Shown: positions 7,833 to 15,992, numbered from the stretch's first letter. The stretch: 64,000 bases of DNA from Stappia sp. MMSF_3263 (GCF_030733745.1 NZ_JASHIK010000005.1:186001-250000); one strand, 5' to 3'. A program made the numbers and translations. Notes: a model not told the origin generated them from the sequence alone.

Positions 7833-9068
7833 ATGCTGACTGGTCAGTCGAATGCGGGCAGGGGCGAACTGCTGGGACGCGCGGTCCATCGCAACAAGGC
7901 CTTGTCGGGCGAGGGCGCGCTCGAGCGTCTCTTCACCTGGGCGTTCAAGGGGCTTGTCTACCCGCAGATCTGGGAAGACCCCGAGATCGACATGGAGGCG
8001 CTGGAAATCGGCCGCGACCACGACGTCGTCACGATTGCCTCGGGCGGCTGCAACGTCCTGTCCTATCTCACCGCCGATCCGGCCTCGATCACGGCCGTCG
8101 ATCTCAACCAGGCACATGTGGCCCTGACGCGGCTGAAGCTCGCTGCCGCCCGCAACCTGCCGGGTCACGAGGCCTTCTACCGGTTTTTCGGAAAGGCCGA
8201 CGAGGCGGCCAATATCGAGGCCTACAACCGGTTCCTGCGCGACCGGCTCGATCCGGACAGCTGCGCCTACTGGGAAAAGCGTGGGCTAACCGGCCGCAAG
8301 CGGATCTCGCTCTTCGCCCGCGATCTCTACCACCACGGGCTGCTCGGCTATTTCATCGGCGCCGGTCACCTGGTCGCGCGCGTCTACGGCATCAACCCGA
8401 AGGAGATGCTGCGGGCCCGCTCGCTGGAGGAGCAGCGCACGTTCTTCGACACGGCGCTGGCGCCGCTCTTCGACAAGCGCATGGTGCGCTGGGCGACGTC
8501 GAAGCGGGTTTCGCTCTACGGGCTCGGCATCCCGCCGGCGCAATACGAGGCGCTGGCCGGCGGCGGCTCGATGGCCACGGTGCTGCGCGAGCGGCTGGAG
8601 CGGCTTGCCTGCGGCTTCCCGCTCTCGGAGAACTACTTTGCCTGGCAGGCCTTCGGCCGCGGCTATGCCAACGACGAGGCGGGCCCGCTGCCGCCCTATC
8701 TGAGGGCCGAGCATTTCGACACGATCCGCGAGCGGGCGGGCCGCGTGCGGGTCGTCAATCGCTCCTTCACCGACCATCTGGCGGGCCTCGAGCCGGCGAG
8801 CGTCGACCGCTACGTGCTGCTCGACGCGCAGGACTGGATGTCGGATGCGGTGCTGAACGCGCTTTGGGCGGAAATCACCCGCACGGCGCGTCCCGGCGCG
8901 CGGGTCGTGTTCAGGACGGCGGCCGAACCGAGCCTGCTGCCGGGCCGCGTCGAGCCGGCGCTTCTCGACCAGTGGCGCTACGAGGCCGACCGGTCCCGCG
9001 ACCTTGGTCTCAGGGACCGGTCTTCGATCTATGGCGGCTTCCACATCTACGTGAAAGACGCAGCGTGA
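7833..9068 (+). CDS. btaA: BtaA: SAM:diacylglycerol 3-amino-3-carboxypropyltransferase
   Basis: A 411-residue DUF3419/BtaA protein. It transfers the 3-amino-3-carboxypropyl group of S-adenosylmethionine to diacylglycerol, giving diacylglyceryl homoserine, the first step of the betaine lipid DGTS. The family pattern is visible as VYPQIWEDPEIDMEAL near residue 45, a Rossmann-like SAM site (TIASGGCNVLSYL, about 66-78, then ITAVDLNQAH) and VLLDAQDWM near residue 330. A GGAGG-type site precedes ATG 7833. Its last codons overlap btaB by GTGA. DGTS replaces phospholipids under phosphate limitation; a Pho box was not located by eye. Confidence 0.93.
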   Translation: MLTGQSNAGRGELLGRAVHRNKALSGEGALERLFTWAFKGLVYPQIWEDPEIDMEALEIGRDHDVVTIASGGCNVLSYLTADPASITAVDLNQAHVALTRLKLAAARNLPGHEAFYRFFGKADEAANIEAYNRFLRDRLDPDSCAYWEKRGLTGRKRISLFARDLYHHGLLGYFIGAGHLVARVYGINPKEMLRARSLEEQRTFFDTALAPLFDKRMVRWATSKRVSLYGLGIPPAQYEALAGGGSMATVLRERLERLACGFPLSENYFAWQAFGRGYANDEAGPLPPYLRAEHFDTIRERAGRVRVVNRSFTDHLAGLEPASVDRYVLLDAQDWMSDAVLNALWAEITRTARPGARVVFRTAAEPSLLPGRVEPALLDQWRYEADRSRDLGLRDRSSIYGGFHIYVKDAA

Positions 9069-9745
9069 GCGCCGGCCCGCAGGGCGCTGCCCCGACCGGC
9101 AATGCCGACCTGATGGACGGCATCTACAGGTGGCAGCGCCACATCTACGACGCCACCCGCAAGTATTACCTGCTTGGCCGCGACCGGCTGATCGAGGAGC
9201 TGGCGCCGCCGCCGGGCGGTACGGTCCTGGAAATCGGCTGCGGCACGGCGCGCAACCTGATCCTTGCCGCGCGGCGCCACCCGCAAGCCCGATACCTTGG
9301 CATCGATATCTCGGCCGAGATGCTGGCAAGCGCGCGAGCCTCGATTGCCCGCGCAGGTCTGGACGATCGCATCACCGTGGCACAAGGCGATGCGACGGGC
9401 TTCGACATGCGGAGCCTGTTCGGCATGGAGCATGCCGACCGCGTGTTCTTCTCCTACAGCCTGTCGATGATCCCGCCCTGGCGCGAGGCTCTGGCCGCGG
9501 GTGCTGCCGCGCTGGCGCCCGGCGGCCGGCTCTCCGTGGTCGATTTCGGGCAGATGGGCGGCTATCCGGCGATCCTGCGCCGGCCGCTCCGTGCCTGGCT
9601 GGCCGCCTTTCACGTGGAGCCGCGTGCAGGGTTCGCGGAGGCCCTTCGAGAGGTGGCGGACGCCCACGGCCTTGATGCGACAACGCGCGAGCTCTATAGC
9701 GGCTATGCCGTCCACGGCGTCATCGCTCCAGCCGCGTCGTCCTGA
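9065..9745 (+). CDS. btaB: BtaB: diacylglyceryl-homoserine N-methyltransferase
   Basis: A 226-residue class I SAM methyltransferase that adds three methyl groups to diacylglyceryl homoserine to make DGTS. Motif I is VLEIGCGTARNL (about residues 57-68), and the acidic loop YLGIDISAEML follows. The N-terminal YRWQRHIYDATRKYYLLGRD is typical of BtaB. The start is taken as GTG 9065, overlapping the btaA stop by 4 nt, because no ATG with a better ribosome site precedes the conserved segment; an internal ATG (9113) is the alternative. The btaA-btaB order is the classic bacterial arrangement. Confidence 0.92.
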   Translation: MSAGPQGAAPTGNADLMDGIYRWQRHIYDATRKYYLLGRDRLIEELAPPPGGTVLEIGCGTARNLILAARRHPQARYLGIDISAEMLASARASIARAGLDDRITVAQGDATGFDMRSLFGMEHADRVFFSYSLSMIPPWREALAAGAAALAPGGRLSVVDFGQMGGYPAILRRPLRAWLAAFHVEPRAGFAEALREVADAHGLDATTRELYSGYAVHGVIAPAASS

Positions 9746-9782
9746 CGCGCGCCGTTTCGCAAGCTCCGCCTTCGAGGTTTTC

Positions 9783-10292
9783 ATGTCGCAGAACGATGAT
9801 GCGCCCGCGAGCAATCTGTCGGCCGCGGGGGACCTGGTGATCGAGCCGGCCCGTGAGGCGGATGTCCCGGCCTGCGTCGCCTTGATGAGCGCCAATGCCA
9901 CCGGCGCAAGGGTGGGGCAGGAGGTGGGCGAGTTTGCGCCCTATCTCGATGCCTTCCGCCGCATGGCCGAGGGCGGGCGCACGGTGCTGCATGTGGCGCG
10001 GCTTCCCGGCATGGGGCCGGGCGAGATCGCGGGCATGTTCGAACTCACCATCCTCGACGGTCTCTCCTTTGCCGGGCGCCCCCGGGCGCAGGTGGAAAGC
10101 GTGCATGTCGACCCGGCGCTGCGCAGCCAGGGGCTCGGCGCGCGCATGATGGCCTTTGCCGAGGACCGCGCCCGGGCGCAGGGCTGCGTGCTGCTGCAGC
10201 TTGCCTCCAATGCCGAGCGCACCCGCGCCCACGCATTCTATGAACGGATCGGCTACGACCGTTCGCATGTGGGCTTCAAGAAGGTGCTGTGA
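9783..10292 (+). CDS. GNAT family N-acetyltransferase
   Basis: A 169-residue acetyltransferase of the GNAT fold. The acetyl-CoA motif is seen as VDPALRSQGLGARMM (about residues 112-126: R-x-x-Q/G-x-G/A), and the C-terminal motif B as AFYERIGYDRSHVGFKK. The pattern resembles small-molecule amine acetylases; the substrate cannot be told. It lies 37 bp after btaB and may be in the same transcript. Its last 18 coding bases (10271-10288) recur exactly at 11258-11275, beyond the next gene. Confidence 0.85.
   Translation: MSQNDDAPASNLSAAGDLVIEPAREADVPACVALMSANATGARVGQEVGEFAPYLDAFRRMAEGGRTVLHVARLPGMGPGEIAGMFELTILDGLSFAGRPRAQVESVHVDPALRSQGLGARMMAFAEDRARAQGCVLLQLASNAERTRAHAFYERIGYDRSHVGFKKVL
10271..10288 (+). 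repeat. 18-bp direct repeat, left copy (3' end of GNAT gene)
   Basis: The sequence gggcttcaagaaggtgct occurs here, inside the GNAT gene end, and again at 11258-11275. In both places it is followed within 5 nt by TGA. The two copies bracket an AT-rich orphan gene. Confidence 0.7.
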
Positions 10293-10317
10293 CCTGACCG
10301 ATTGTTCCGGCTTCCCC

Positions 10318-11136
10318 TTAAGGAAGCGCTTGTGAGCATGCGGCCGGGTAGGGTTGACCGAAGCCGATATGCGGCCCGAATGACCATTTCGTTCCGTCGA
10401 AGCAGAAACGGACACGGATGTCATCATCGTTGCCGTAGATGAGGCCGATGTCGGAAGATCCCAGAAGCTCCATGCCGTGGAATTGTCCGTCAAAGAAGCC
10501 CCGCGCCCATTTGACGACTTGGCCGTTCTCCGTAATTCCGTATATGGCAAGAATGTCTCTGTGACGGCCGTAGAGCCTTCCGACAACATTGATGCCGGAT
10601 ACGATTCCGTGACCCTGGCCATCGTGAATTCTGTCCGTGTACCTTTCGAAGCCGTTACCGGTTCTTGTGAAAATATCAAAGATATCGTTGTCTTTTCCAT
10701 ATCTGAGTACAGTGTGGTTCTGCCCGGTAAAGACATCGACGCCGCAGTCATATTCCTCTCCGTCCTGTATTCGGAAGAAGGTTCCCTTGCTGATATCGTT
10801 CGGATCCTCTCCGACGATAATAAGATCCTTGTCCTCGCCCCCGATCCAGGTGGAGAATCCCGATGCCGCCGTCTTGCAGTGCCAGAAGGGATCGTTCATG
10901 GAGCCGCCGCGGACTATGCCGTCATTTGCATCACATATCTGCGGTATGCCGTCACCGCCTTTCGTGAGCAGGCCGCATCCGCCAAGCGGTGCATTCTTGT
11001 CCCACATATGAATGTCGGGGCCGGCCGAACTCACACACTTGACACATTGGCCAAGACGCCCGGCTGTGGCGAAGGAGGTTGGAAGGGCGATAATTGCCGT
11101 AGCTAGAAAAAACGAAAAGAGTGTTGCTTTTGTCAT
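10318..11136 (-). CDS. Secreted orphan protein
   Basis: A 272-residue protein without recognised homology. A clear Sec signal peptide (MTKATLFSFFLATAIIALP, cleavage near residue 25) leads into a Gly/Asp-rich mature region with several Cys, spaced in pairs near the N-terminus (QCVKC) and with short repeats of the form GxxxD/N-x-D-I. It looks like an extracellular beta-rich domain. ATG 11136 is preferred over ATG 11166 because GAGG lies 9 nt before it and it begins the signal peptide. Composition is far AT-richer than its neighbours and an 18-bp direct repeat flanks it, so it may be an inserted cassette. A 6-bp hairpin (10310-10315 with 10322-10327) covers the stop codon. Confidence 0.75.
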   Translation of the reverse strand: MTKATLFSFFLATAIIALPTSFATAGRLGQCVKCVSSAGPDIHMWDKNAPLGGCGLLTKGGDGIPQICDANDGIVRGGSMNDPFWHCKTAASGFSTWIGGEDKDLIIVGEDPNDISKGTFFRIQDGEEYDCGVDVFTGQNHTVLRYGKDNDIFDIFTRTGNGFERYTDRIHDGQGHGIVSGINVVGRLYGRHRDILAIYGITENGQVVKWARGFFDGQFHGMELLGSSDIGLIYGNDDDIRVRFCFDGTKWSFGPHIGFGQPYPAACSQALP

Positions 11137-11484
11137 GCTTGAATCCTCATAAGTAATTATTTTCAAATATAAAAATGATTTAGCTTGTTTGTATTTATAT
11201 CATTTAACGTGTTGAAAATCAATTGATGCAATCTGCGGATGTAGCTGCGTAGGGGCCGGGCTTCAAGAAGGTGCTATGAGCCGCCGCCGGCCGGCCAGTT
11301 GTGCGCCGGCATTCACATGACTTGATCCAGCGTTCAGTCTGCGGGATTCTCACGCTGACGGTCGGCCGCGGGCGTTGCGGGTGTCGCGGCGGCCCCCACT
11401 TGAAGGGGCGACCGGCAGTTCCCGCCAGCGATCTTCCTTCCCGGCCCGGACTGCCATATCCCGATGCAAGACGGAGTTTCCCGA
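11137..11484. other. 348-bp intergenic region
   Basis: The left 90 bp are AT-rich and serve as the probable promoter of the orphan secreted gene. The right direct-repeat copy lies at 11258-11275. The remaining GC-rich part leads to the GST gene. No gene is supported. Confidence 0.6.
11258..11275 (+). repeat. 18-bp direct repeat, right copy
   Basis: Exact copy of 10271-10288; see the left copy. It sits outside any gene and is followed by ATGA rather than GTGA, so the GNAT stop codon is also reproduced. Confidence 0.7.
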
Positions 11485-12198
11485 ATGAGCACAGAGCAGA
11501 AGACGCCGATCGAGCTGCATTACTGGCCGACACCGAACGGCTGGAAGGTGACGATCCTGCTGGAGGAACTGGGCGTTCCCTACGAGGTGAAATACGTCAA
11601 TATCGGCGCCGGCGAGCAGTTCAAGCCGGAGTTCCTGAAAATCGCCCCGAACAACCGCATGCCGGCCATCGTCGATCCGGAAGGGCCGGGCGGGGAGCCG
11701 ATCTCGATCTTCGAATCCGGGGCGATCCTGCAGTATCTCGGCCGCAAGTTCGGCCGCTTCTACCCCGCCGACGAGCGCAAGCGCGCGAAGGTGGAGGAAT
11801 GGCTGATGTGGCAGATGGGCGGTTTCGGCCCGATGCTTGGCCAGAACCACCATTTCCGCGTCTACGCGCCGGAAAAGCTGCCCTATGCGATGGACCGCTA
11901 CCTCAACGAAACCCATCGCCTGTATGGCGTATTGGACAGGCAGCTCGAGGGCCGCGACTTCGTGGCGGACGAGTATTCCATCGCCGACATGGCGATCGTC
12001 GGTTGGGCGACCGGCTGGGAACGTCAGGGGATGGAGCTCGGAAAGGACTTCCCCAACGTGGCGCGCTGGCTCGCCGCGCTGAAGTCCCGCCCGGCGGTGG
12101 AACGCGGCCTTGCCGTTGGTCGCGACATGCGCGAGCAGCTGGATCTTGCCAGCAACAAGGACGCCCAGTCGGTGCTGTTCGGACAAAGGGCGCGCTAA
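11485..12198 (+). CDS. Glutathione S-transferase, YfcG/Ure2-like
   Basis: A 237-residue cytosolic GST. The N-terminal thioredoxin-like domain starts with LHYWPTPNGWKVTILLEELG, with Asn/Thr rather than Ser in the active-site region as in the nu-class YfcG and Ure2 group; MPAIVDPEG and the ESGAILQYL glutathione-binding turn follow near residues 57-80. The alpha-helical C-terminal domain runs from about 90 to 215 (YSIADMAIVGW). Members are disulphide-bond oxidoreductases or peroxidases on glutathione. ATG 11485 follows ACGGAG; ATG 11464 is in frame but lacks such a site. Confidence 0.9.
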   Translation: MSTEQKTPIELHYWPTPNGWKVTILLEELGVPYEVKYVNIGAGEQFKPEFLKIAPNNRMPAIVDPEGPGGEPISIFESGAILQYLGRKFGRFYPADERKRAKVEEWLMWQMGGFGPMLGQNHHFRVYAPEKLPYAMDRYLNETHRLYGVLDRQLEGRDFVADEYSIADMAIVGWATGWERQGMELGKDFPNVARWLAALKSRPAVERGLAVGRDMREQLDLASNKDAQSVLFGQRAR

Positions 12199-12218
12199 AG
12201 GGAGACGAGGGCGCCGGA

Positions 12219-12665
12219 CTACTTCGCCCGGTGCCAGACTTCCGTCCGGCACATGTCGACGACCACCCGGACGCAGCCGCGAAGACGAAGGCGGCCGGGC
12301 GGATCGAGCGTCGCGCTTACAGAGGCGCTCAGCCCGCGGCGCGGATCGTAGGCGCGCCCGCGCCAGCCGTCGTCGCCGTTCCCGGAGAGGTTCCACAGGA
12401 CCGGGATGCCGAGAAGCTTGCGGTCGCGCTTCTTCCGGTCGCGGTTGTTGGCATCGAGGGTTGTTTCGCGCGTGAAACCGGGGGGCGGGGGGAAGTCCAC
12501 CAGCAAGCCGCACGGCGCCTCGCCGCAGGGACCGATGCGCACCAGGCCGTTGTCCGGGGTGATCCATTCCCCGTATATGACGTCCATGCCCGGCGCCGGT
12601 ACGGGCAGGGCGAGGACAAACGCGAGCGAGAGCGCGGCGGTGCAACAGGCAAGGCGTCCCGGCAC
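12219..12665 (-). CDS. DUF2147-like secreted protein
   Basis: A 148-residue exported protein of the DUF2147 type. The mature part begins MDVIYGEWITPDNGLVRIGPCG, and the family pattern of a Gly-x-Trp start, paired Cys (PCGEAPCG) and a late Cys (LRGCV) is seen. GTG 12665 is chosen since it alone gives a signal peptide (hydrophobic residues about 8-22); no good ribosome site is visible, so translation may be coupled to the gene upstream. It lies 47 bp after its paralogue at 12713, with which it shares layout, so this is a tandem duplication that has diverged strongly. Confidence 0.65.
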   Translation of the reverse strand: MPGRLACCTAALSLAFVLALPVPAPGMDVIYGEWITPDNGLVRIGPCGEAPCGLLVDFPPPPGFTRETTLDANNRDRKKRDRKLLGIPVLWNLSGNGDDGWRGRAYDPRRGLSASVSATLDPPGRLRLRGCVRVVVDMCRTEVWHRAK

Positions 12666-12712
12666 GCGCGGCCGGGCGCCGGCCGGGTCCGAAGCGACAG
12701 CGGAGCGAGGGG

Positions 12713-13147
12713 CTAGCGCACCCGGGTCCAGGTCTCGCCCTTGCAGATCAGTCCACCGAGAACGCAGCCTTCCAGCTTCAGCCCGTTGTTGCCGACCAGG
12801 GTCATCACGCCGCTGTAGGTCTTGCCGTCTTCCGCGTTGTAGACCTTGCCCTTCCAGCGGTTGTCGCCGGACGGTTTCATGTCCATCACGGTCTGCGTGC
12901 CGAGCAGCGGCCGGTTGCGCTTGGCGGCATCCGGGTTCTTCGTGTCGTTGCGGGGATCGCGCAGCCAGACGATCTTGCCGCAGAGCGCGGATCCGCAGGG
13001 GGCGATCTGGATCTGCGAGCTCCCGCTCGGCCGCTTCCAGACCCCGGTTGCCTCGCCCGCCCGTGCCTCCATGCCCGACACGAACAAGAGGGCGATTGCC
13101 GCCATCGCGGTCAATGCGGTTGCTGTCCCTGATACTGTCCTGGCCAT
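12713..13147 (-). CDS. DUF2147 family secreted protein
   Basis: A 144-residue protein with signal peptide (about residues 1-30) and one DUF2147 domain. It shows the family features: GVWKRPSGSSQIQIAPCG, CGKIVWLRDPRND, the GKVYNAEDGKTYSG hairpin and a closing Cys pair (GCVLGGLICKG). DUF2147 domains are periplasmic calycin-like barrels of unknown ligand. It is first in a two-gene unit with the paralogue at 12219; GGAGG lies upstream of ATG. Confidence 0.85.
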   Translation of the reverse strand: MARTVSGTATALTAMAAIALLFVSGMEARAGEATGVWKRPSGSSQIQIAPCGSALCGKIVWLRDPRNDTKNPDAAKRNRPLLGTQTVMDMKPSGDNRWKGKVYNAEDGKTYSGVMTLVGNNGLKLEGCVLGGLICKGETWTRVR

Positions 13148-13588
13148 TGCCCTTGCTCTCCTCCTCCGGCGTCGGGATCCCGTTCATGTCTTTCCCTTTA
13201 CGCAAACGTAACCTATCGAGAGTGGGTCGTTGAAACCAGTCGTGACGTAACGGCAGATGGCGGGTTTTTTGTGTCGCCGCGCGCCAAACTTTTTTTCCCT
13301 GTTTCAGACAAGGTGAATCAAGGGTTTCCGGAGCGATGAAAGTTCGATTCAAAGATGTCTGATTCCAAAGCGCTTTCGGCAAAAAATAGATGAATCCTTC
13401 GTGAAGTTTACTGATTGGTCTTGAACTGTTTTCCTCCTGTTAAGCGAGAATTTTAAGCGCTCGTTGAAGCGCTCTGGACACACTCGAACGTGAAGATTGC
13501 AGGCGGCAAGGACAAAGGCCGGCAGGATCTTCACCAAGCCCGACCTGGCAGAAGCCGGTCGGGATCAAACGAAAGACAGGAGTGTGAA
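13148..13588. other. 441-bp intergenic region, AT-rich
   Basis: The space between divergent DUF2147 and Sel1-like genes is AT-rich between about 13260 and 13460, as expected of a double promoter region. I see no gene, RNA or convincing operator. Part of the right end is open in the Sel1-like frame but without a good start. Confidence 0.5.
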
Positions 13589-13858
13589 ATGGCTCGTTTG
13601 GATCTTGGAACTCCCGATCTTGCCGCGATGGGCGGTCAGCCCGCGGGACCGGACATTCTGCTGCAGATGGGGCTCGATTGCGCCTGCGGCCGCCACGGCG
13701 TCGCTGACCTGGTCGCCGCGCACAAGTGGTTCAACATCGCCGCCATGAAGGGCAGCTCGGACGCGGTGCGCTACCGCAAGGAGATCTCCGTGGAGATGAG
13801 CCGTGCCGACATCGCCGACGCGCAGCGCGCGGCCCGCGAGTGGCTTGCCCTGCATTGA
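13589..13858 (+). CDS. Small Sel1-repeat-like protein
   Basis: An 89-residue cytosolic protein with one Sel1/TPR-like helix pair: ADLVAAHKWFNIAAMKGSSD (about residues 38-57) followed by a second helix with A-R-EWLA. Such single-repeat proteins with the AHKWFNIAA signature are widespread and conserved in Hyphomicrobiales; the function is unknown. GACAGGAG precedes ATG 13589. A long hairpin follows the gene. Confidence 0.75.
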   Translation: MARLDLGTPDLAAMGGQPAGPDILLQMGLDCACGRHGVADLVAAHKWFNIAAMKGSSDAVRYRKEISVEMSRADIADAQRAAREWLALH

Positions 13859-13914
13859 TCAGCCCGGCCGCCCGTCCCGGCGACAGGGACATGCCGACGA
13901 TCGTTCTCAACCAG

Positions 13915-13955
13915 ACCACGGCGCGCTGACAGGTTTCTTCCGCCCGCGCCGTGGT
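13915..13955 (+). terminator. Long-stem hairpin after the Sel1-like gene
   Basis: A perfect 11-bp stem (13915-13925 with 13945-13955) closes a 19-nt loop 57 bp after the Sel1-like stop. No T-run follows. It may end transcription or be part of a small RNA; it also marks the change from GC-rich to AT-rich DNA. Confidence 0.4.
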
Positions 13956-14151
13956 TGGTGTGTTCAACGTATTTGACCAACTGACAGAGCGAATGCGTTT
14001 GCAGAACTAAAATGCCCAGAAAGTATACTTAATATTTTTTGAGAGTTGCACATTCAGCACGCTCGCGGAGATGATTGATTGCGCAGGGTCTATTGCAATT
14101 TCTGCCAATACGCTTGCATCAGAATATTGGTGCAACGTAGGGAGAAATGAA

Positions 14152-14883
14152 ATGGATAGATTGCAGCGCTGCAGGGCGGTTTCGAAACTGGTGGACGATG
14201 CTCTGCGAATTGGGTGCGGCGCAGTGGAGACGGGCAATGAGGTCTCCGATTTTGAGTTGATAGCAAAATCTTTTGAGAAAGGTGTGGTTGGAGAACATCT
14301 CAATCGCAGAATCAATACACTGCCTCCCAATCAAGTATTGTGGATAGTGGCGCGCGACCGAAATGGTATTCCGATTGGGACAATGGCGGCTCGATACGAC
14401 ATCGTCCAAGGATGGGATTTAGCCCATTTTATACGCGAATATTGGGCTAGGGCATACACAGGTGTTGGCAAGAATCCTGTGGAAATCGAAGAAGAATCTC
14501 TTCGTTATGCCAAGGGAATACAAGGACCTTGGGTGTATATTGGAGAAGGGTTCGTTGAGAGTGAATTCAGAAATAAAGGTATTTCAAAAATACTTATACA
14601 AATATTAATATTGCTTTCTTTTGATGAGTATAATCCAAGTTTAATCTACGGATGGATGCGTCCAAATTTAATAAATAGAGGAATAAATACATCTTGGGGG
14701 TTTCATAATACTATATATCCAGGGGTGCGGTGGATGAGTGCTCCCAAGCAAGCGGACTTGAAAGATCTGGCTTTTGTCTCTTGTGACTCAGCAGGCGTGG
14801 ATCGGATTGCCCGAAACAAGCTGCAGAATGTCGAGGACTCAAAAACTGCGAATATACAATCAGCGCAGGTAAGCCACCAGTAA
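14152..14883 (+). CDS. Uncharacterised protein, possibly GNAT-fold
   Basis: A 243-residue cytosolic protein with no clear family. A stretch near residues 135-155 (EGFVESEFRNKGISKILIQ) resembles the acetyl-CoA-binding motif of GNAT enzymes (R-x-x-G-x-G/S). The preceding IPIGTMAARYDIVQG fits a GNAT beta-strand pair. ATG 14152 is chosen because GGGAG stands 7 nt before it; ATG 14071 is in frame but weak. The gene is distinctly AT-rich, as are its two neighbours. Its last 173 bp overlap the convergent gene at 14711. Confidence 0.55.
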   Translation: MDRLQRCRAVSKLVDDALRIGCGAVETGNEVSDFELIAKSFEKGVVGEHLNRRINTLPPNQVLWIVARDRNGIPIGTMAARYDIVQGWDLAHFIREYWARAYTGVGKNPVEIEEESLRYAKGIQGPWVYIGEGFVESEFRNKGISKILIQILILLSFDEYNPSLIYGWMRPNLINRGINTSWGFHNTIYPGVRWMSAPKQADLKDLAFVSCDSAGVDRIARNKLQNVEDSKTANIQSAQVSHQ

Positions 14884-15301
14884 GAGTTATGGGCAAGAGG
14901 ATCCTCATGTAAATTAGATGATCTGGCAGTGAAGCTGATCTGAATACGTCTGTTTGAATGATTTCTGCAACAGGCCTTCGATCGCTTGCCGCCATAAAAT
15001 AGCCGCGCCGCAACGCTTGTCTGTATTCTAACGGAAATTGGGTTGCGGCCGGCCCTGGCGTTAAATTTTCAATAATAGATTTCGCTAGAGTATTGTGCCC
15101 AATGAATAGTAAATTAGAATTATTGCTAGCATCTTCTTTTGATTCCATAATTATTATTTTTTCTGAATAAAAAGAAATTGTTGGGTTCACTGATGGACTT
15201 AGCATCCAAGATTGAGAGATGTTGCGTGCGTTTTCGTCAGAGTAATTATCAATTGCTGTTGGAAATGAGATGTATTCGACTTTTGTACACATCCTAATCA
15301 T
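14711..15301 (-). CDS. Uncharacterised PAS-like protein
   Basis: A 196-residue protein (or 193 from ATG 15292, which has a better-spaced AGGGA). Residues about 85-155 (RGYFMAASDRRPVAEIIQT, then a beta-rich segment ILLPITLTGGLPALIVYSQF) look like a small PAS sensor fold of the kind that ends in a YSQ/YG strand. The C-terminal 40 residues lie in the convergent overlap and read like low-information sequence, so the true function may need only the first 155. It follows the gene at 15306 by 4 bp, making a two-gene operon. Confidence 0.5.
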   Translation of the reverse strand: MIRMCTKVEYISFPTAIDNYSDENARNISQSWMLSPSVNPTISFYSEKIIIMESKEDASNNSNLLFIGHNTLAKSIIENLTPGPAATQFPLEYRQALRRGYFMAASDRRPVAEIIQTDVFRSASLPDHLIYMRILLPITLTGGLPALIVYSQFLSPRHSAACFGQSDPRLLSHKRQKPDLSSPLAWEHSSTAPLDI

Positions 15302-15305
15302 TCCC

Positions 15306-15542
15306 TTAATGATGACGCTTGTGGCGGAGCATGGCCCAAGTTAATGCAGGTCTCACGAAGTCGAATACAAGTGCCCTTTCTTCATATGTAAGTCTAGACA
15401 GATCATTCGTCCCTGCAACCTGTAAAGAATGCAGCTTTACTATGTCAATTAACCCCATTCGATTAGCCCACAACACCATTTCGTCGAAACGATCGCCGGC
15501 CTCTCCCTCGGCGTCATTAGGTTTTTTTGGATATATATCCAT
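15306..15542 (-). CDS. Small uncharacterised protein
   Basis: A 78-residue protein, acidic in its first third and helical after, that I do not recognise (MVLWANRMGLIDIVKL and YEERALVFDFVRPALTW segments). ATG 15542 has GAGAGG close before it; a TTG four codons upstream is the other option. First gene of the AT-rich minus-strand pair with the PAS-like protein. Confidence 0.6.
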   Translation of the reverse strand: MDIYPKKPNDAEGEAGDRFDEMVLWANRMGLIDIVKLHSLQVAGTNDLSRLTYEERALVFDFVRPALTWAMLRHKRHH

Positions 15543-15902
15543 ATGTCCTCTCAATTTTTTCGCTTTTGATTTACAAATTTTGCTTTCTTATTTGTTTGTT
15601 TTCAAGCTTCTTGAACGATCTTTTGTCCAAATAAATTACCCTTGGACGTTTCGAGCTGTCTGAAGTCGTTGGCTTTCACAAGAAATCTTCGATTCAGCTG
15701 GAGCGCTAGGGTTCCTGCATGGTGATAGGGTCTCAGGTCGTCGGACTGATTTCTGTCTGCCATTTTGATGGAAATGGCCTTCGTTCATGCAGGACGGCGT
15801 TATTAGTCGCGTTTTGTGCTTTTTTGTGCCACACAAATCTCTGTCCAAAACTTCATGATATGCTCTTGCCAAACCGGTGCAAATCTCCGAAAAGGACGCC
15901 AC
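15543..15902. other. 360-bp intergenic region before tRNA-Ser
   Basis: The left 120 bp are AT-rich, the promoter side of the two-gene minus operon. The rest rises to average GC and leads into tRNA-Ser. No gene is supported; reading frames through the tRNA are artefacts. Confidence 0.6.
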
Positions 15903-15992
15903 GGAGAGGTGGCCGAGTGGTCGAAGGCGCTCCCCTGCTAAGGGAGTATACCGGAGACGGTATCGTGGGTTCGAATCCCATCCTCTCCGCCA
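15903..15992 (+). tRNA. tRNA-Ser(GCU)
   Basis: A 90-nt class II tRNA. The acceptor stem is GGAGAGG (15903-15909) with CCTCTCC (15982-15988), discriminator G and an encoded CCA (15990-15992). The anticodon stem CTCCC/GGGAG encloses CTGCTAA, so the anticodon is GCT (15937-15939), reading AGC/AGU serine codons. A long variable arm and the GTTCGAATC T-loop confirm type Ser. It sits at the right edge of an AT-rich island, but I find no repeat of its 3' end that would mark an integration site. Confidence 0.97.

Noticed and set aside
5235-8168. A 977-codon minus frame over opgH and neighbours
   Set aside because: High-GC antisense shadow, Arg/His/Gln-rich; the plus strand has convincing opgG, opgH and btaA.
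15903-15992. tRNA-Ser as attachment site for the AT-rich island
   Set aside because: The island lies on the 5' side of the tRNA, no copy of the tRNA 3' end was found nearby and no integrase is present.
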